A stretch of 37,786 nucleotides of DNA from an uncultured Acetatifactor sp. (GTDB taxonomy: Bacteria > Bacillota > Clostridia > Lachnospirales > Lachnospiraceae): assembly GCA_947627535.1 (NCBI GenBank), contig CANQWM010000030.1, positions 1-37,786 of the forward strand, given 5' to 3'. Both the position numbers and the translations under genes were made by a program. The notes below the pieces were generated by a model. It was given only the letters and a program-made list of their open reading frames with translations. It was not told where the DNA came from and made no database searches. The stretch's first letter is position 1; every line of letters starts with the position of its first letter. Shown here one piece after another: positions 31,465-37,786 of the stretch.

Positions 31465-31522
31465 GAAAAACCGCGGGAAGCCGTCCTGCAAGAGACGGTT
31501 TTCCCGCGGTTCCACTCTGCTT
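31465..31522 (-). promoter_or_regulatory. T-box antiterminator/terminator module of the cysE-cysS operon (5' part missing)
   Basis: On the minus strand AAGCAGAGTGGAACCGCGGG (31522-31503) contains the conserved T-box motif (AGnGTGGnACCGCG). The competing terminator follows: AACCGCGGGAA... pairs with ...TTCCCGCGGTT, with inner CCGTC/GACGG, then TTTTT. T-box leaders read the charging state of a tRNA, here presumably tRNA-Cys. However, only about 40 nt lie between the predicted transcript start and the T-box motif, too short for the usual stem I with its specifier loop. Confidence 0.85.
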
Positions 31523-31565
31523 AAAGACCTCTCCGCCTTTTTCAGCTATCTGTCATCTACTAAAC

Positions 31566-31594
31566 AGAATATGCAAAAGAAAGGAATTTGTCAA
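31566..31594 (-). promoter_or_regulatory. Promoter for the T-box/cysE leader, overlapping the MATE stop codon
   Basis: On the minus strand TTGACA (31594-31589, sharing the TGA stop of the MATE gene), 17 nt, TATTCT (31571-31566). Predicted start near 31559, leader about 135 nt. Confidence 0.7.
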
Positions 31595-33042
31595 CTGTTT
31601 TTCGGGGAAGCGCCCTCCCGCCGCCTGCGTTTCTCCAGAAATTCCGGCAGTGCCGCCATCCCGGCCTCCGTGACCGGCTTGATCCACTTCCCGGAATACA
31701 GGCGGATTTGCATCAGCACATAGCGGATCGGCTCGTCGATATAACAGCACAGAAAGACCGCCCAATACGGCAGATGCAGGACAAAGCCGGATATCAGCAC
31801 GCACGGGAGCACCAGAACATACATGAAAACAATCTCCAGCACCGTCCCGTAGACCGCGTCCCCCGCCGCGCGGTAGGTATCGTTCTGGATCCAGTTTCCC
31901 ATACGGATCACGGAGACGACGCCGTAGATGACGAGCATCCACACCCCGGCCTCATAGGACGCCCCGGACAGGCTCATCCTGGTCAGGACGGGCCTGTGTA
32001 CGGCAAACAGCACAAGGTTTGCTGTAAGGATCACACCGCTGCACAGATATACAAGACGTTTCGCCCGCTGGTAAGCCGTATCCGGTTCCCCGGAGCCCAC
32101 ACATTTCCCCACCAGCACGGAAGCCGCGTTGGAAAAGCCCGCAAAGAATCCGATGATGAGTCCCTCCAGCGTGCGGAACACCGCCACCGCCGCAATCACA
32201 TACTCCGGCTGCCGTCCCAGAGTAATGTTGATCACCATGTTCCCGATCCCTACCAGTATCTCGTTGCAGAGAATGGGAACGCACTTGACAAAGAAATTCT
32301 TCAGATGTACCCTGCTCCAGCGAAAATGCCCCCGTACCCGGAACAGATACGGATATCCGCTTTTCCAGGCGAGCAGATAGATCGTCAGGACATTCACGGC
32401 CGCGGCGCAGACAGTCGCCAGCGCCGCGCCGCGGATGCCCATTGCCGGGATGCCGAAATGACCGTAAATAAACACCCAGTTTAAGCCCAGGTTGACGGCC
32501 ACGGAAACCACAGACGCGATCATCGGGATCCGCACCCGCTCGGTGGCCCGCAGCAGACAGCTCATCGCCATGGAAAAGACCTGCATCACATAGGCGAACC
32601 CCACGATATGTAAATAGGAAGCGCCGATTTTCTGAATTGCCGTCTTGTCCGTATAGAGCCTCATGACGGACGCCGGCGCAAAGATCGCAAGGCTGCCGAA
32701 AACCGCCGCCACCGCCATCATGCACATCCACGTCATTCCGTAGGAACGCTCGATCCCGTCATCGTCGCCGGCGCCCCAGTACTGCGAGATAAAAAGCATT
32801 CCCCCGCCCACGAACCCCCAATACCCGGAAAACATCAGGGAGGAAAACTGCGCACACAGTCCAAGCGCGCCCACGGACAGCTCCCCCAGCGGGGCGACCA
32901 TCATGGTATCCACCATGCTGGCCGTGGTCGTCAGAAGATTCTGAACCGCGATAGGGACGGCAATGGCCGCCAGATTTTTTAAGAAAGCCCCCCAGCGGAA
33001 CCGGGAATCATTTTCCTTTTCGTTCATACCGTTACTCTCCAT
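31591..33042 (-). CDS. MATE-family multidrug/cation exporter
   Basis: 483 aa. Twelve hydrophobic segments in two six-helix halves. The first half starts LKNLAAIAVPIAVQNLLTTT then ASMVDTMMVAPLGELSVGAL, the standard MATE entry. The second half starts VHLKNFFVKCVPILCNEILV then GIGNMVINITLGRQP. It is a sodium- or proton-driven exporter of drugs or metabolites; the substrate cannot be told. The start may be ATG 33042 or, five codons on, ATG 33027, which has GGAG at better distance. Its stop is overlapped by the cysE promoter. Confidence 0.92.
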   Translation of the reverse strand: MESNGMNEKENDSRFRWGAFLKNLAAIAVPIAVQNLLTTTASMVDTMMVAPLGELSVGALGLCAQFSSLMFSGYWGFVGGGMLFISQYWGAGDDDGIERSYGMTWMCMMAVAAVFGSLAIFAPASVMRLYTDKTAIQKIGASYLHIVGFAYVMQVFSMAMSCLLRATERVRIPMIASVVSVAVNLGLNWVFIYGHFGIPAMGIRGAALATVCAAAVNVLTIYLLAWKSGYPYLFRVRGHFRWSRVHLKNFFVKCVPILCNEILVGIGNMVINITLGRQPEYVIAAVAVFRTLEGLIIGFFAGFSNAASVLVGKCVGSGEPDTAYQRAKRLVYLCSGVILTANLVLFAVHRPVLTRMSLSGASYEAGVWMLVIYGVVSVIRMGNWIQNDTYRAAGDAVYGTVLEIVFMYVLVLPCVLISGFVLHLPYWAVFLCCYIDEPIRYVLMQIRLYSGKWIKPVTEAGMAALPEFLEKRRRREGASPKNS

Positions 33043-33074
33043 CCGTTGCTCTCTATCCGTTCCTCTGCGGCGGT

Positions 33075-33764
33075 TTATTTCAAGATTCGCCCAAGCTGGG
33101 TCTCATCCGCGTCCGGCAGGATCTTTCCAAGCTGCTTCAGCACCCGCCTGCGGGATTCCTCCGGGGGCCGCTGATACACGCAATCGGTAAATTTCCTCCC
33201 GAAAAACTTCTCCGGCGTGGAATACTCCGCGATCCCCCACCCGTATTTGTTCCCGTGCCTGTCGGAAGCATACCGGAAATCGCTGATCAGGACATAACAC
33301 TGCTTCTGCAGCCGGGTAATCCCCCCGTCAAATCCTTTTCGTCCATCCCTGCCGTAATTTCCGGCCTGTCTGAGCGCCGTCGAAAGGACGGGCGCGTCCG
33401 CGTCCAACAGCTCATACAGCTCCTTATCGCGAAACGACGCAAGGCCGTCGTCATACCTGGCGTCAAAATCGTACCCGTCCCTTCGGAAATTCGCGAAATC
33501 GGGAAACCACTTCTCGCTTATGTACATGGCCTTATTGCGGAGAAACTTTCCGTAAGCGCATTTCGTCTGCCGGATCACCGGCCCTTTCCATTCCCACGCG
33601 TCCCAGAAGCCCTCGCTGCCGCCGTACCAGCACTCCGGAGCGATATGCTCCTCCAGGGAGAAACCCGGAATCTCATTTTGAAAAAAGGGCACAAATCCCA
33701 TTTCCTGCGTCAGGTCCATAAGCTCCTGCATGGAACTGACCGTAAAATCATCCGAAAACGTCAT
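33075..33764 (-). CDS. AlkZ-related conserved protein
   Basis: 229 aa from ATG 33764 (GGAGG 6 nt upstream; the ATG 15 nt earlier lies over the ribosome site). Conserved blocks are MGFVPFFQNEIPGFSLEEHI, WDAWEWKGPVIRQTKCAYGK, WFPDFANFRRDGYDFDARYD and YGWGIAEYSTPE. I recognise this as the clostridial group labelled AlkZ-related, distantly linked to the AlkZ/YcaQ DNA glycosylases that unhook crosslinks. No catalytic residue can be assigned with confidence, so the activity is inferred. It lies between the MATE and HD-domain genes on the same strand. Confidence 0.6.
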   Translation of the reverse strand: MTFSDDFTVSSMQELMDLTQEMGFVPFFQNEIPGFSLEEHIAPECWYGGSEGFWDAWEWKGPVIRQTKCAYGKFLRNKAMYISEKWFPDFANFRRDGYDFDARYDDGLASFRDKELYELLDADAPVLSTALRQAGNYGRDGRKGFDGGITRLQKQCYVLISDFRYASDRHGNKYGWGIAEYSTPEKFFGRKFTDCVYQRPPEESRRRVLKQLGKILPDADETQLGRILK

Positions 33765-33810
33765 ACTTTTCCTCCGCATCTTCTTTTTGGCTTCCGCCCC
33801 GCGGCCGCCT

Positions 33811-33920
33811 TATCCTGTCTTGCCCTGCCTTGTCCTGTCTTGTCCTGTCTTGTCCTGTCTTGTCCTGTCTTGTCCTGTCTTGTCCTGTCTTGTCCTGTCT
33901 TGTCCTGTCTTGTCCTGCTA
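33811..33920. repeat. 10-bp minisatellite, about 11 units
   Basis: Eight perfect copies of TGTCCTGTCT (33831-33910) are flanked by degenerate units TATCCTGTCT, TGCCCTGCCT and TGTCCTGCTA. On the coding (minus) strand the unit is AGACAGGACA. The last unit contains the stop codon of the HD-domain gene, and the array fills most of the gap to the AlkZ-related gene. The unit is not a multiple of three, so changes in copy number would not matter for a protein but would alter the spacing of the two genes. Copy number is probably variable. Confidence 0.95.
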
Positions 33921-34508
33921 TGCTTCCGGGAGACTTCCCTTTCGGATATTCTCCCGGATGATCCGGTCCGTAATTTCAAATAATGTTTCCGAGCCCAGCC
34001 GTGTTTTCTTCTGCCGCTCATAAACCGCTGCCGCCGAAACGCCATGCTCCTTCCAATCGCTGCCGCCGTTGCTGTGGTTCAGGAGCAGCGGCTGGAGATT
34101 ATCCATGGCGTGGGCAAACCGGGATTCCGCCGTCTGAAATTCCTCAAATTCGTCAAACAACGCCGTCATCTCTGCCTTCTGGTCATCGGGAAGCAGGGAA
34201 AAAATTCTCTCCTTTGCCCTGTCTTCCCGCTCCTTTTGCGTCTTCCGGCCTTCCGCATCGTAGGCGTAGGTATCTCCCGCGTCGATCTCCACAATATCGT
34301 GGATCAGACACATCAGCATCACCCTGGCAATATCTACTTCCTCGTTCGCGTACTCCCGGAGCAGATATGCCATGACCGCCATGTGCCATGCGTGTTCCGC
34401 GTCGTTCTCCCTTCGCCCGTGACCGGAAAGATGCGTCTGACGGACAATATTTTTCTCTTTGTCAATTTCCAGCGAAAATTCCAGCTGCTTTCTCAGCCGT
34501 TCCTCCAT
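33918..34508 (-). CDS. HD-domain phosphohydrolase (YfbR/HDDC2-like)
   Basis: 196 aa from ATG 34508 (AAGGAG upstream). Metal-binding HD motifs are visible: H in NDAEHAWHMAVMAY, HD in LMCLIHDIVEIDAGDTYAYD, and a late D in AHAMDNLQPLLLNHSNGG. This group includes 5'-deoxynucleotidases acting on dNMPs. The substrate here is inferred from the family only. The coding region ends inside the minisatellite; the stop codon is in its first (minus-strand) unit. Confidence 0.85.
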   Translation of the reverse strand: MEERLRKQLEFSLEIDKEKNIVRQTHLSGHGRRENDAEHAWHMAVMAYLLREYANEEVDIARVMLMCLIHDIVEIDAGDTYAYDAEGRKTQKEREDRAKERIFSLLPDDQKAEMTALFDEFEEFQTAESRFAHAMDNLQPLLLNHSNGGSDWKEHGVSAAAVYERQKKTRLGSETLFEITDRIIRENIRKGSLPEA

Positions 34509-34529
34509 CTGTAGTCTCCTTCCCAAATT

Positions 34530-34849
34530 TCACTTCTTTTTAGGCTTTGATTCGGGTAACTCGTCATACATTGCCATAAACAGATTTGTTAAAAGCTCTC
34601 TATTATCAATGTCATCAACTCGAAGTAATTTTTTCTGCCGCCTTCACTTATTGCATCATATTCAGCCTCAGGCAGCATTTTTATTGCTGACGGAACAGGT
34701 CTGACCAAAAAACGCCCGTCACAAACATAAGCGGCAACCTTACCATGGTAATATATTAAGTATTCACCCATCATCATACGGTACGATATTCCGTCAAGGG
34801 AGGACAACTGCTCTAATATAAAGCTCAAATATTCCTTACTTGTTGACAT
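34530..34849 (-). pseudogene. TfoX/Sxy N-terminal-domain protein, frameshifted in a poly-A run
   Basis: From ATG 34849 (AGGA upstream) the frame reads MSTSKEYLSFILEQLSSLDG, then ISYRMMMGEYLIYYHGKVAA, and is diverted to an early stop at 34589. In another frame the expected tail continues LLRVDDIDNRELLTNLFMAM then YDELPESKPKKK to the stop at 34530. The switch lies in a run of six A around 34633-34640, and one added base restores a protein of about 106 aa. TfoX_N proteins are small and of unclear role in Firmicutes. It may be a true pseudogene, a slippage site or a sequencing error. Confidence 0.8.
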
Positions 34850-34894
34850 GCATTATTCCTCAAATGCTTTTTTAGTGAATTCCTCTGCGTTGTA

Positions 34895-35893
34895 TCAAAT
34901 ACTGCCCAATGCATAGGCTATTTCGGCAGCCCTCCCGTAAATTTCCCGGCAAACGTTCGTGCGCCAAAAAGCAAACTCTATCAGTGCGTTCCTATTCTCC
35001 GACTTTGTAATCAGATATTCTTTATATCCATATAAGCTGCGGGCAAGCTGGAACAGGTAGACATACGGCATTGCCGTCAAATCCCTTTTTGAAAGCGGGA
35101 AATATTTTAAATATTCTCTGACATACAAAATCAAATCCGTGATATCAAAAGGGTTCCCTTCGCGGCATGTTCCGGACGATTGCATATATGACCGCATAAT
35201 TTCCCATACTGCAGGCAGAGAAGCGGCGGAAGAAAAATCAATGATTGCTTTTATCCTTCCTTCGTCACAGACCAGCTGACAAGCCGAGTAATCCCCATGC
35301 GTCGGCGTATATGTAATCCCGATGTAGTATTGCTTCCAGAGCTCAATAGAACGGATTAACTCTCTCTTAAAAAGAATGTCCCTGTATATTCTTTCGTAAT
35401 TTGGATCTGATTTGTTCTCTTCCAATACATCCAAAAATTTATTGCATTTTTCTGCAGACTCTTTCGCAGAAAAACCATCGACCCATTCCTGATCCATATC
35501 CTTTTTCATCGGATAGCCTTTCAGATCCCGATGCATCATTCCGAGATACTTCGCGCTTTCCAAAAGAAGCGGATGCGGTAAATTATTCTGATATGTTTTT
35601 CCTGTTACAAACTCCTGAATGCCTATTGCATGTCCATTGACCGTAATGCCATTCTTTCCATCCGTTGTTTTCTCAAAGTGCGCCACAGGAAAACCCTTTG
35701 ATCCCAAAAAGGAAACAAGTGCAGCTTCTCTCTCAACATCTGCAAGCGTAAACTGGCTTTGATACTCTTTTAAAAAGAAATCACCTTCTGCACAATGAAT
35801 TTTGAAACAATTGGCTGTTCCAAACGCCAGCGGATGATTTTCAATAAGATGAAATCCGTATTCAGCCACCAGAATATCCTGCATTCTTTCCAT
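34895..35893 (-). CDS. APH-fold phosphotransferase (kinase-like, CotS/choline-kinase group)
   Basis: 332 aa from ATG 35893 (GAGGG 9 nt upstream; a TTG two codons earlier is less well spaced). The kinase lobe shows NCFKIHCAEGDFFLKEYQSQ with the ATP-binding Lys and then GIQEFVTGKTYQNN. The catalytic loop is HGDYSACQLV (Brenner-type H-G-D-x-x-x-x-Q), and the metal Asp lies in AIIDFSSAA. The family phosphorylates small molecules such as aminoglycosides, choline or sugars, or acts in spore coats; the substrate is not evident. Its start overlaps the antitoxin gene stop region (TGAGTATG), so the two genes are translationally coupled. Confidence 0.8.
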   Translation of the reverse strand: MERMQDILVAEYGFHLIENHPLAFGTANCFKIHCAEGDFFLKEYQSQFTLADVEREAALVSFLGSKGFPVAHFEKTTDGKNGITVNGHAIGIQEFVTGKTYQNNLPHPLLLESAKYLGMMHRDLKGYPMKKDMDQEWVDGFSAKESAEKCNKFLDVLEENKSDPNYERIYRDILFKRELIRSIELWKQYYIGITYTPTHGDYSACQLVCDEGRIKAIIDFSSAASLPAVWEIMRSYMQSSGTCREGNPFDITDLILYVREYLKYFPLSKRDLTAMPYVYLFQLARSLYGYKEYLITKSENRNALIEFAFWRTNVCREIYGRAAEIAYALGSI

Positions 35894-35895
35894 AC

Positions 35896-36192
35896 TCAAA
35901 TACCCTCACGAATTTTGGCAAAGGCTTCGTCTACAGACAGTTCCTCGCCGGATTTCGCCTGATTATAGCCTTTTTCCATCATGGCGCTAAATTGTTCATC
36001 GGTCAAGCTGTCCCTTGTGGGTAGCTTTGGTACGGTAAAAAGATACGGAACGCCGCCCGTCATAATAATTTGTCGGTATAAGGTATCAATCAGGACCGAA
36101 ACTGGCAATCCGATTCTGTCCAAAACCGCCTCCGCCTGCCGTTTGATTTCCAACTGAACACGAGCCGTTACATTTGCGCTTTTCGTTGCCAT
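35896..36192 (-). CDS. RelB/DinJ-family antitoxin
   Basis: 98 aa from ATG 36192 (AAGGTAGG upstream; the ATG nine bases earlier is less likely). The N-terminus ATKSANVTARVQLEIKRQAE then AVLDRIGLPVSVLIDTLYRQ is the ribbon-helix-helix DNA-binding and dimer domain of RelB/DinJ antitoxins. The C-terminus (DEQFSAMMEKGYNQAKSGEE) is the usual flexible toxin-binding tail. No RelE/YafQ toxin gene follows. Instead the stop codon directly precedes the APH-fold kinase gene. It is either an orphan antitoxin or the regulator of the coupled kinase. Confidence 0.9.
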   Translation of the reverse strand: MATKSANVTARVQLEIKRQAEAVLDRIGLPVSVLIDTLYRQIIMTGGVPYLFTVPKLPTRDSLTDEQFSAMMEKGYNQAKSGEELSVDEAFAKIREGI

Positions 36193-36218
36193 TATAAGCA
36201 CCTACCTTGTCGTTCCTG

Positions 36219-36253
36219 ATTGTATCGTATTATATAGCGAATTGCAATACAAT
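36219..36253 (-). promoter_or_regulatory. Promoter element and inverted repeat upstream of the antitoxin gene
   Basis: ATTGTAT (36219-36225) and ATACAAT (36247-36253) are 7-bp inverted arms around 21 bp. TATAAT (minus strand, 36234-36229) lies between them. No convincing -35 box is seen at 17 nt. Ribbon-helix-helix antitoxins bind such palindromes and autoregulate. The 36254-36412 stretch shows no supported gene. Confidence 0.5.
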
Positions 36254-36412
36254 ATTCGGAGGTTCATAAAAAATTGGCAGATGTGTTTTCGCAAAGCATT
36301 ATTTCACACGCCATAATGACTTTTTCTGTCACTCTATTGTGTCAAATCCTGTATGATAATAATTAACCCATGACAGCGGCATATTTACATTTTTTATAAT
36401 TTTAGCCGTTAA

Positions 36413-36655
36413 TTTGTAGTATTTTCAGATCCTCTGCATACTGCTGTCGGCGTTTTTCTCGGCACACTTGTTACGAGTGCCGCATGGAAAGCTATTATGT
36501 CCATCTACAGCGGCTGGTATACCTTTACGATTGCTCCGGTGGGATATGCAAAAATGTTCCTGTTGGTACTGATCGGATACCTTATCGTTTTGTTCCTTGA
36601 TTTCAGACGAATTAAAAGAATACCACTGAACGAAGCGCTGAAAAATGCGGAATAA
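36413..36655 (+). pseudogene. C-terminal remnant of an FtsX-like ABC permease
   Basis: An open plus-strand frame without a start reads SDPLHTAVGVFLGTLVTSAA, WKAIMSIYSGWYTFTIAPVG, YAKMFLLVLIGYLIVLFLDF and RRIKRIPLNEALKNAE before the stop. The last two hydrophobic segments and the terminal 'RRIKRIPLNEALKN.E' are the hallmark of MacB/BceB-type permeases. About 300 or more N-terminal residues are missing. It is short and lacks a start codon and ribosome site. It is evidence of an ABC exporter lost from this spot. Confidence 0.75.
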
Positions 36656-36743
36656 AGCATGGTTTAAAGGCATTTTTCTCGGTGTCCCGGCTTGTATGAT
36701 ATCCGAATTGTTTATAGAATTGTTTGATTTGATAATCGAATAA
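36645..36743 (+). CDS. Small ORF overlapping the permease remnant (32 aa)
   Basis: ATG 36645 overlaps the last 11 nt of the permease frame and reads MRNKAWFKGIFLGVPACMIS then ELFIELFDLIIE. It is hydrophobic with a short basic start, like the N-terminus of a small membrane protein. The overlap suggests translation coupled to the former permease gene. It may be the 5' stub of a following gene now cut short. No ribosome site of its own. Confidence 0.35.
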   Translation: MRNKAWFKGIFLGVPACMISELFIELFDLIIE

Positions 36744-36766
36744 ATTACAATGAAATAAAGTTTCCA

Positions 36767-36795
36767 CTGACAAAGGGAACCGATTATGATATAAT
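36767..36795 (+). promoter_or_regulatory. Promoter of the second rpn gene
   Basis: CTGACA (36767-36772), 17 nt, TATAAT (36790-36795). The predicted start is about 15 nt upstream of ATG 36817, which has GAGGA as ribosome site. Confidence 0.8.
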
Positions 36796-36816
36796 CAAAG
36801 AAAGCGAGGAATTTTT

Positions 36817-37647
36817 ATGTCAGACAAAGAAAAGACTATTCAAGAACTGAACCTGGAAGATGATTTCCTGTTCGCCAAAGTAATGAGCGACACGGAAATC
36901 TGCCGCAAGATTCTGGAAAAAATTTTAAAGGTATCTATTAAAAAAGTGGAAATACCAACCACACAGAAGACCATCAACATATTATATGAGAGCAAAGGTA
37001 TCCGTCTGGATGTATATGTAAATGATGACAAGGGCACCATTTACAATGTAGAAATGCAGCGCGGGAAGAAAACAGAACTGCCAAAGAGAACCAGGTATTA
37101 CCAGGGATGTATCGATCTGGATCTGATCCAGGCCGGAAGTTACTATACGGAATTGAAAAAAACGTATATTATTTTCATTTGTACTTTCGACCCTTTTTCA
37201 GCCCAGCGGCACATTTATACTTTTGAAAACTATTGTCGGGAAGACCCTGCCATCCTCCTCAATGATGAGGTCACAAAAATCTTTCTAAACACCAAAGGCA
37301 CCAGAGATGATATAGATGCCGACATGAAAGAGTTCCTGACATATATTGAGAATACCACAGATGATTTTGCCAAACAGTCATCAAGCCATCTCATCAGGGA
37401 AATCCAAAAAAGAGTAAATGAAATAAAACAAAGCAAGGAAATGGAGGCAGAGTATATGACATTGTTAATGAGAGATAGAGAAAATCTGGAACAGGGACGG
37501 GCAGAGGGACGGACCGAGGGCGCATTATTGGCTACCAAAATTATCCGCCTTTACACAAAAGGCAAAAGTTCTGCAGAGATTGCCGCCTCATTAGACCTGT
37601 CATTAGATTATGTGCAGGATACTATTGCAAAATTTGAAAATGATTAA
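36817..37647 (+). CDS. Rpn-family PD-(D/E)XK nuclease / putative transposase (PDDEXK_2 type)
   Basis: 276 aa. The N-terminus LEDDFLFAKVMSDTEICRKI then LEKILKVSIKKVEI and the core IRLDVYVNDDKGTIYNVEMQ (D...E-x-Q catalytic arrangement) are followed by LPKRTRYYQGCIDLDLIQAG. This is the standard layout of this group. The C-terminus has an EGRAEGRTEGA-type linker and a small helix-turn-helix-like end (KGKSSAEIAASLDLSLDYVQ). The family cuts DNA and promotes recombination or phage defence. It differs in length and domain sequence from the protein at 5285-6259, so they are not recent copies. It has its own promoter and terminator. Confidence 0.9.
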   Translation: MSDKEKTIQELNLEDDFLFAKVMSDTEICRKILEKILKVSIKKVEIPTTQKTINILYESKGIRLDVYVNDDKGTIYNVEMQRGKKTELPKRTRYYQGCIDLDLIQAGSYYTELKKTYIIFICTFDPFSAQRHIYTFENYCREDPAILLNDEVTKIFLNTKGTRDDIDADMKEFLTYIENTTDDFAKQSSSHLIREIQKRVNEIKQSKEMEAEYMTLLMRDRENLEQGRAEGRTEGALLATKIIRLYTKGKSSAEIAASLDLSLDYVQDTIAKFEND

Positions 37648-37672
37648 GAGATTACTGGGGAACAAAGATCTA

Positions 37673-37699
37673 GGGGAAAGCACCGCGCTTTCCCCTTTT
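37673..37699 (+). terminator. Intrinsic terminator of the second rpn gene
   Basis: GGGGAAAGC pairs with GCTTTCCCC across a 5-nt loop and is followed by TTTT, 25 nt past the stop codon. Confidence 0.9.
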
Positions 37700-37728
37700 G
37701 TATTTTCCAGTCAATGAGAATTTACCAT

Positions 37729-37786
37729 CTAGCGATACACCAGCACCCATCTGTTCTCCTCTTTATAGTAGATCAGCCGTACCCCT
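37729..37786 (-). CDS. C-terminal end of an unidentified gene (cut by window edge)
   Basis: The minus-strand frame reads GVRLIYYKEENRWVLVYR and ends with TAG at 37729-37731. The residue mix and the terminator-like spacing to the rpn gene suggest a convergent gene. Only about 19 codons are in the window and no family can be given. Confidence 0.4.
   Translation of the reverse strand, partial: GVRLIYYKEENRWVLVYR

Noticed and set aside
33811..33920. Possible CRISPR array
   Set aside because: Units are only 10 bp with no spacers, and there are no cas genes; it is a simple tandem repeat.
33730..34023. Plus-strand frames made of repeated Cys-Pro-Val-Leu-Ser residues
   Set aside because: They are translations of the 10-bp minisatellite and of the antisense of two real genes; no ribosome site.
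36274..36366. 30-codon plus-strand frame with TTG start behind GGAGG
   Set aside because: Rare start, 11-nt spacing, no recognisable sequence and overlap with the antitoxin control region; not supported.

Overview
The window looks like a chromosomal segment of a gut-type clostridium, most likely family Lachnospiraceae. The grounds are the cysE-cysS-mrnC-rlmB-sigH gene order of Firmicutes, the sporulation sigma factor SigH, strong AGGAGG ribosome sites, a T-box leader piece, Agr/LytTR signalling genes, a gram-positive-style RND pump with a coiled-coil insert, and two Rpn/PD-(D/E)XK genes. Genus cannot be fixed from the sequence alone. Almost everything after 3.2 kb is read from the minus strand. 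The core block (about 16.3-33 kb) is visibly GC-richer than the two flanks, which carry mobile, decayed and accessory genes.

1-3.26 kb is the right end of an integrated mobile element. It has a divergent control region with an XRE repressor, tiny minus-strand genes, a membrane-anchored protein, and a large serine recombinase that ends within 20 bp of a truncated ABC-transporter ATPase gene. That gene is cut just after its Walker B motif, so it marks the insertion site. 3.8-6.7 kb holds a frameshifted membrane-protein gene, a small hypothetical, an Rpn nuclease and two gene remnants.

6.7-14.8 kb is the most unusual part: an Agr-like signalling island. A LytTR response regulator and an AgrC-like kinase are followed by a damaged agrD/agrB pair in which an agrD leader runs out of frame into the C-terminal half of agrB. 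Then come three lipoprotein genes. One 767-residue protein joins an N-terminal repeat-rich (propeller-like) part to a C-terminal solute-binding domain; the next two genes encode what appear to be the same two parts as separate lipoproteins. No ABC permease or ATPase accompanies them. A 22-bp-spaced direct repeat ahead of agrD is a candidate site for the response regulator. Fragments of further signalling genes lie downstream.

14.9-16.3 kb has a dead transposase and a tRNA-Thr(GGU) with a near-perfect promoter and a terminator. 16.3-19.4 kb is a BlaI/BlaR1-type pair whose promoter is buried in a 23-bp imperfect inverted repeat made of two operator dyads; the sensor carries a collagen-like Gly-X-Y stretch. 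19.4-24.4 kb is an RND efflux pump with its TetR regulator and a palindromic operator.

24.5-31.6 kb is housekeeping: trkH-trkA (K+ uptake), sigH, rlmB, mrnC, cysS and cysE, the last behind a T-box antiterminator/terminator that lacks room for a normal specifier stem. 31.6-34.9 kb contains a MATE exporter, an AlkZ-related protein, an 11-unit 10-bp minisatellite abutting an HD-domain gene, and a frameshifted tfoX-like gene. 34.9-36.2 kb has a RelB/DinJ antitoxin translationally coupled to an APH-fold kinase rather than to a RelE toxin. 36.4-37.8 kb has the tail of an FtsX-like permease, a second Rpn protein and the end of an unidentified gene.
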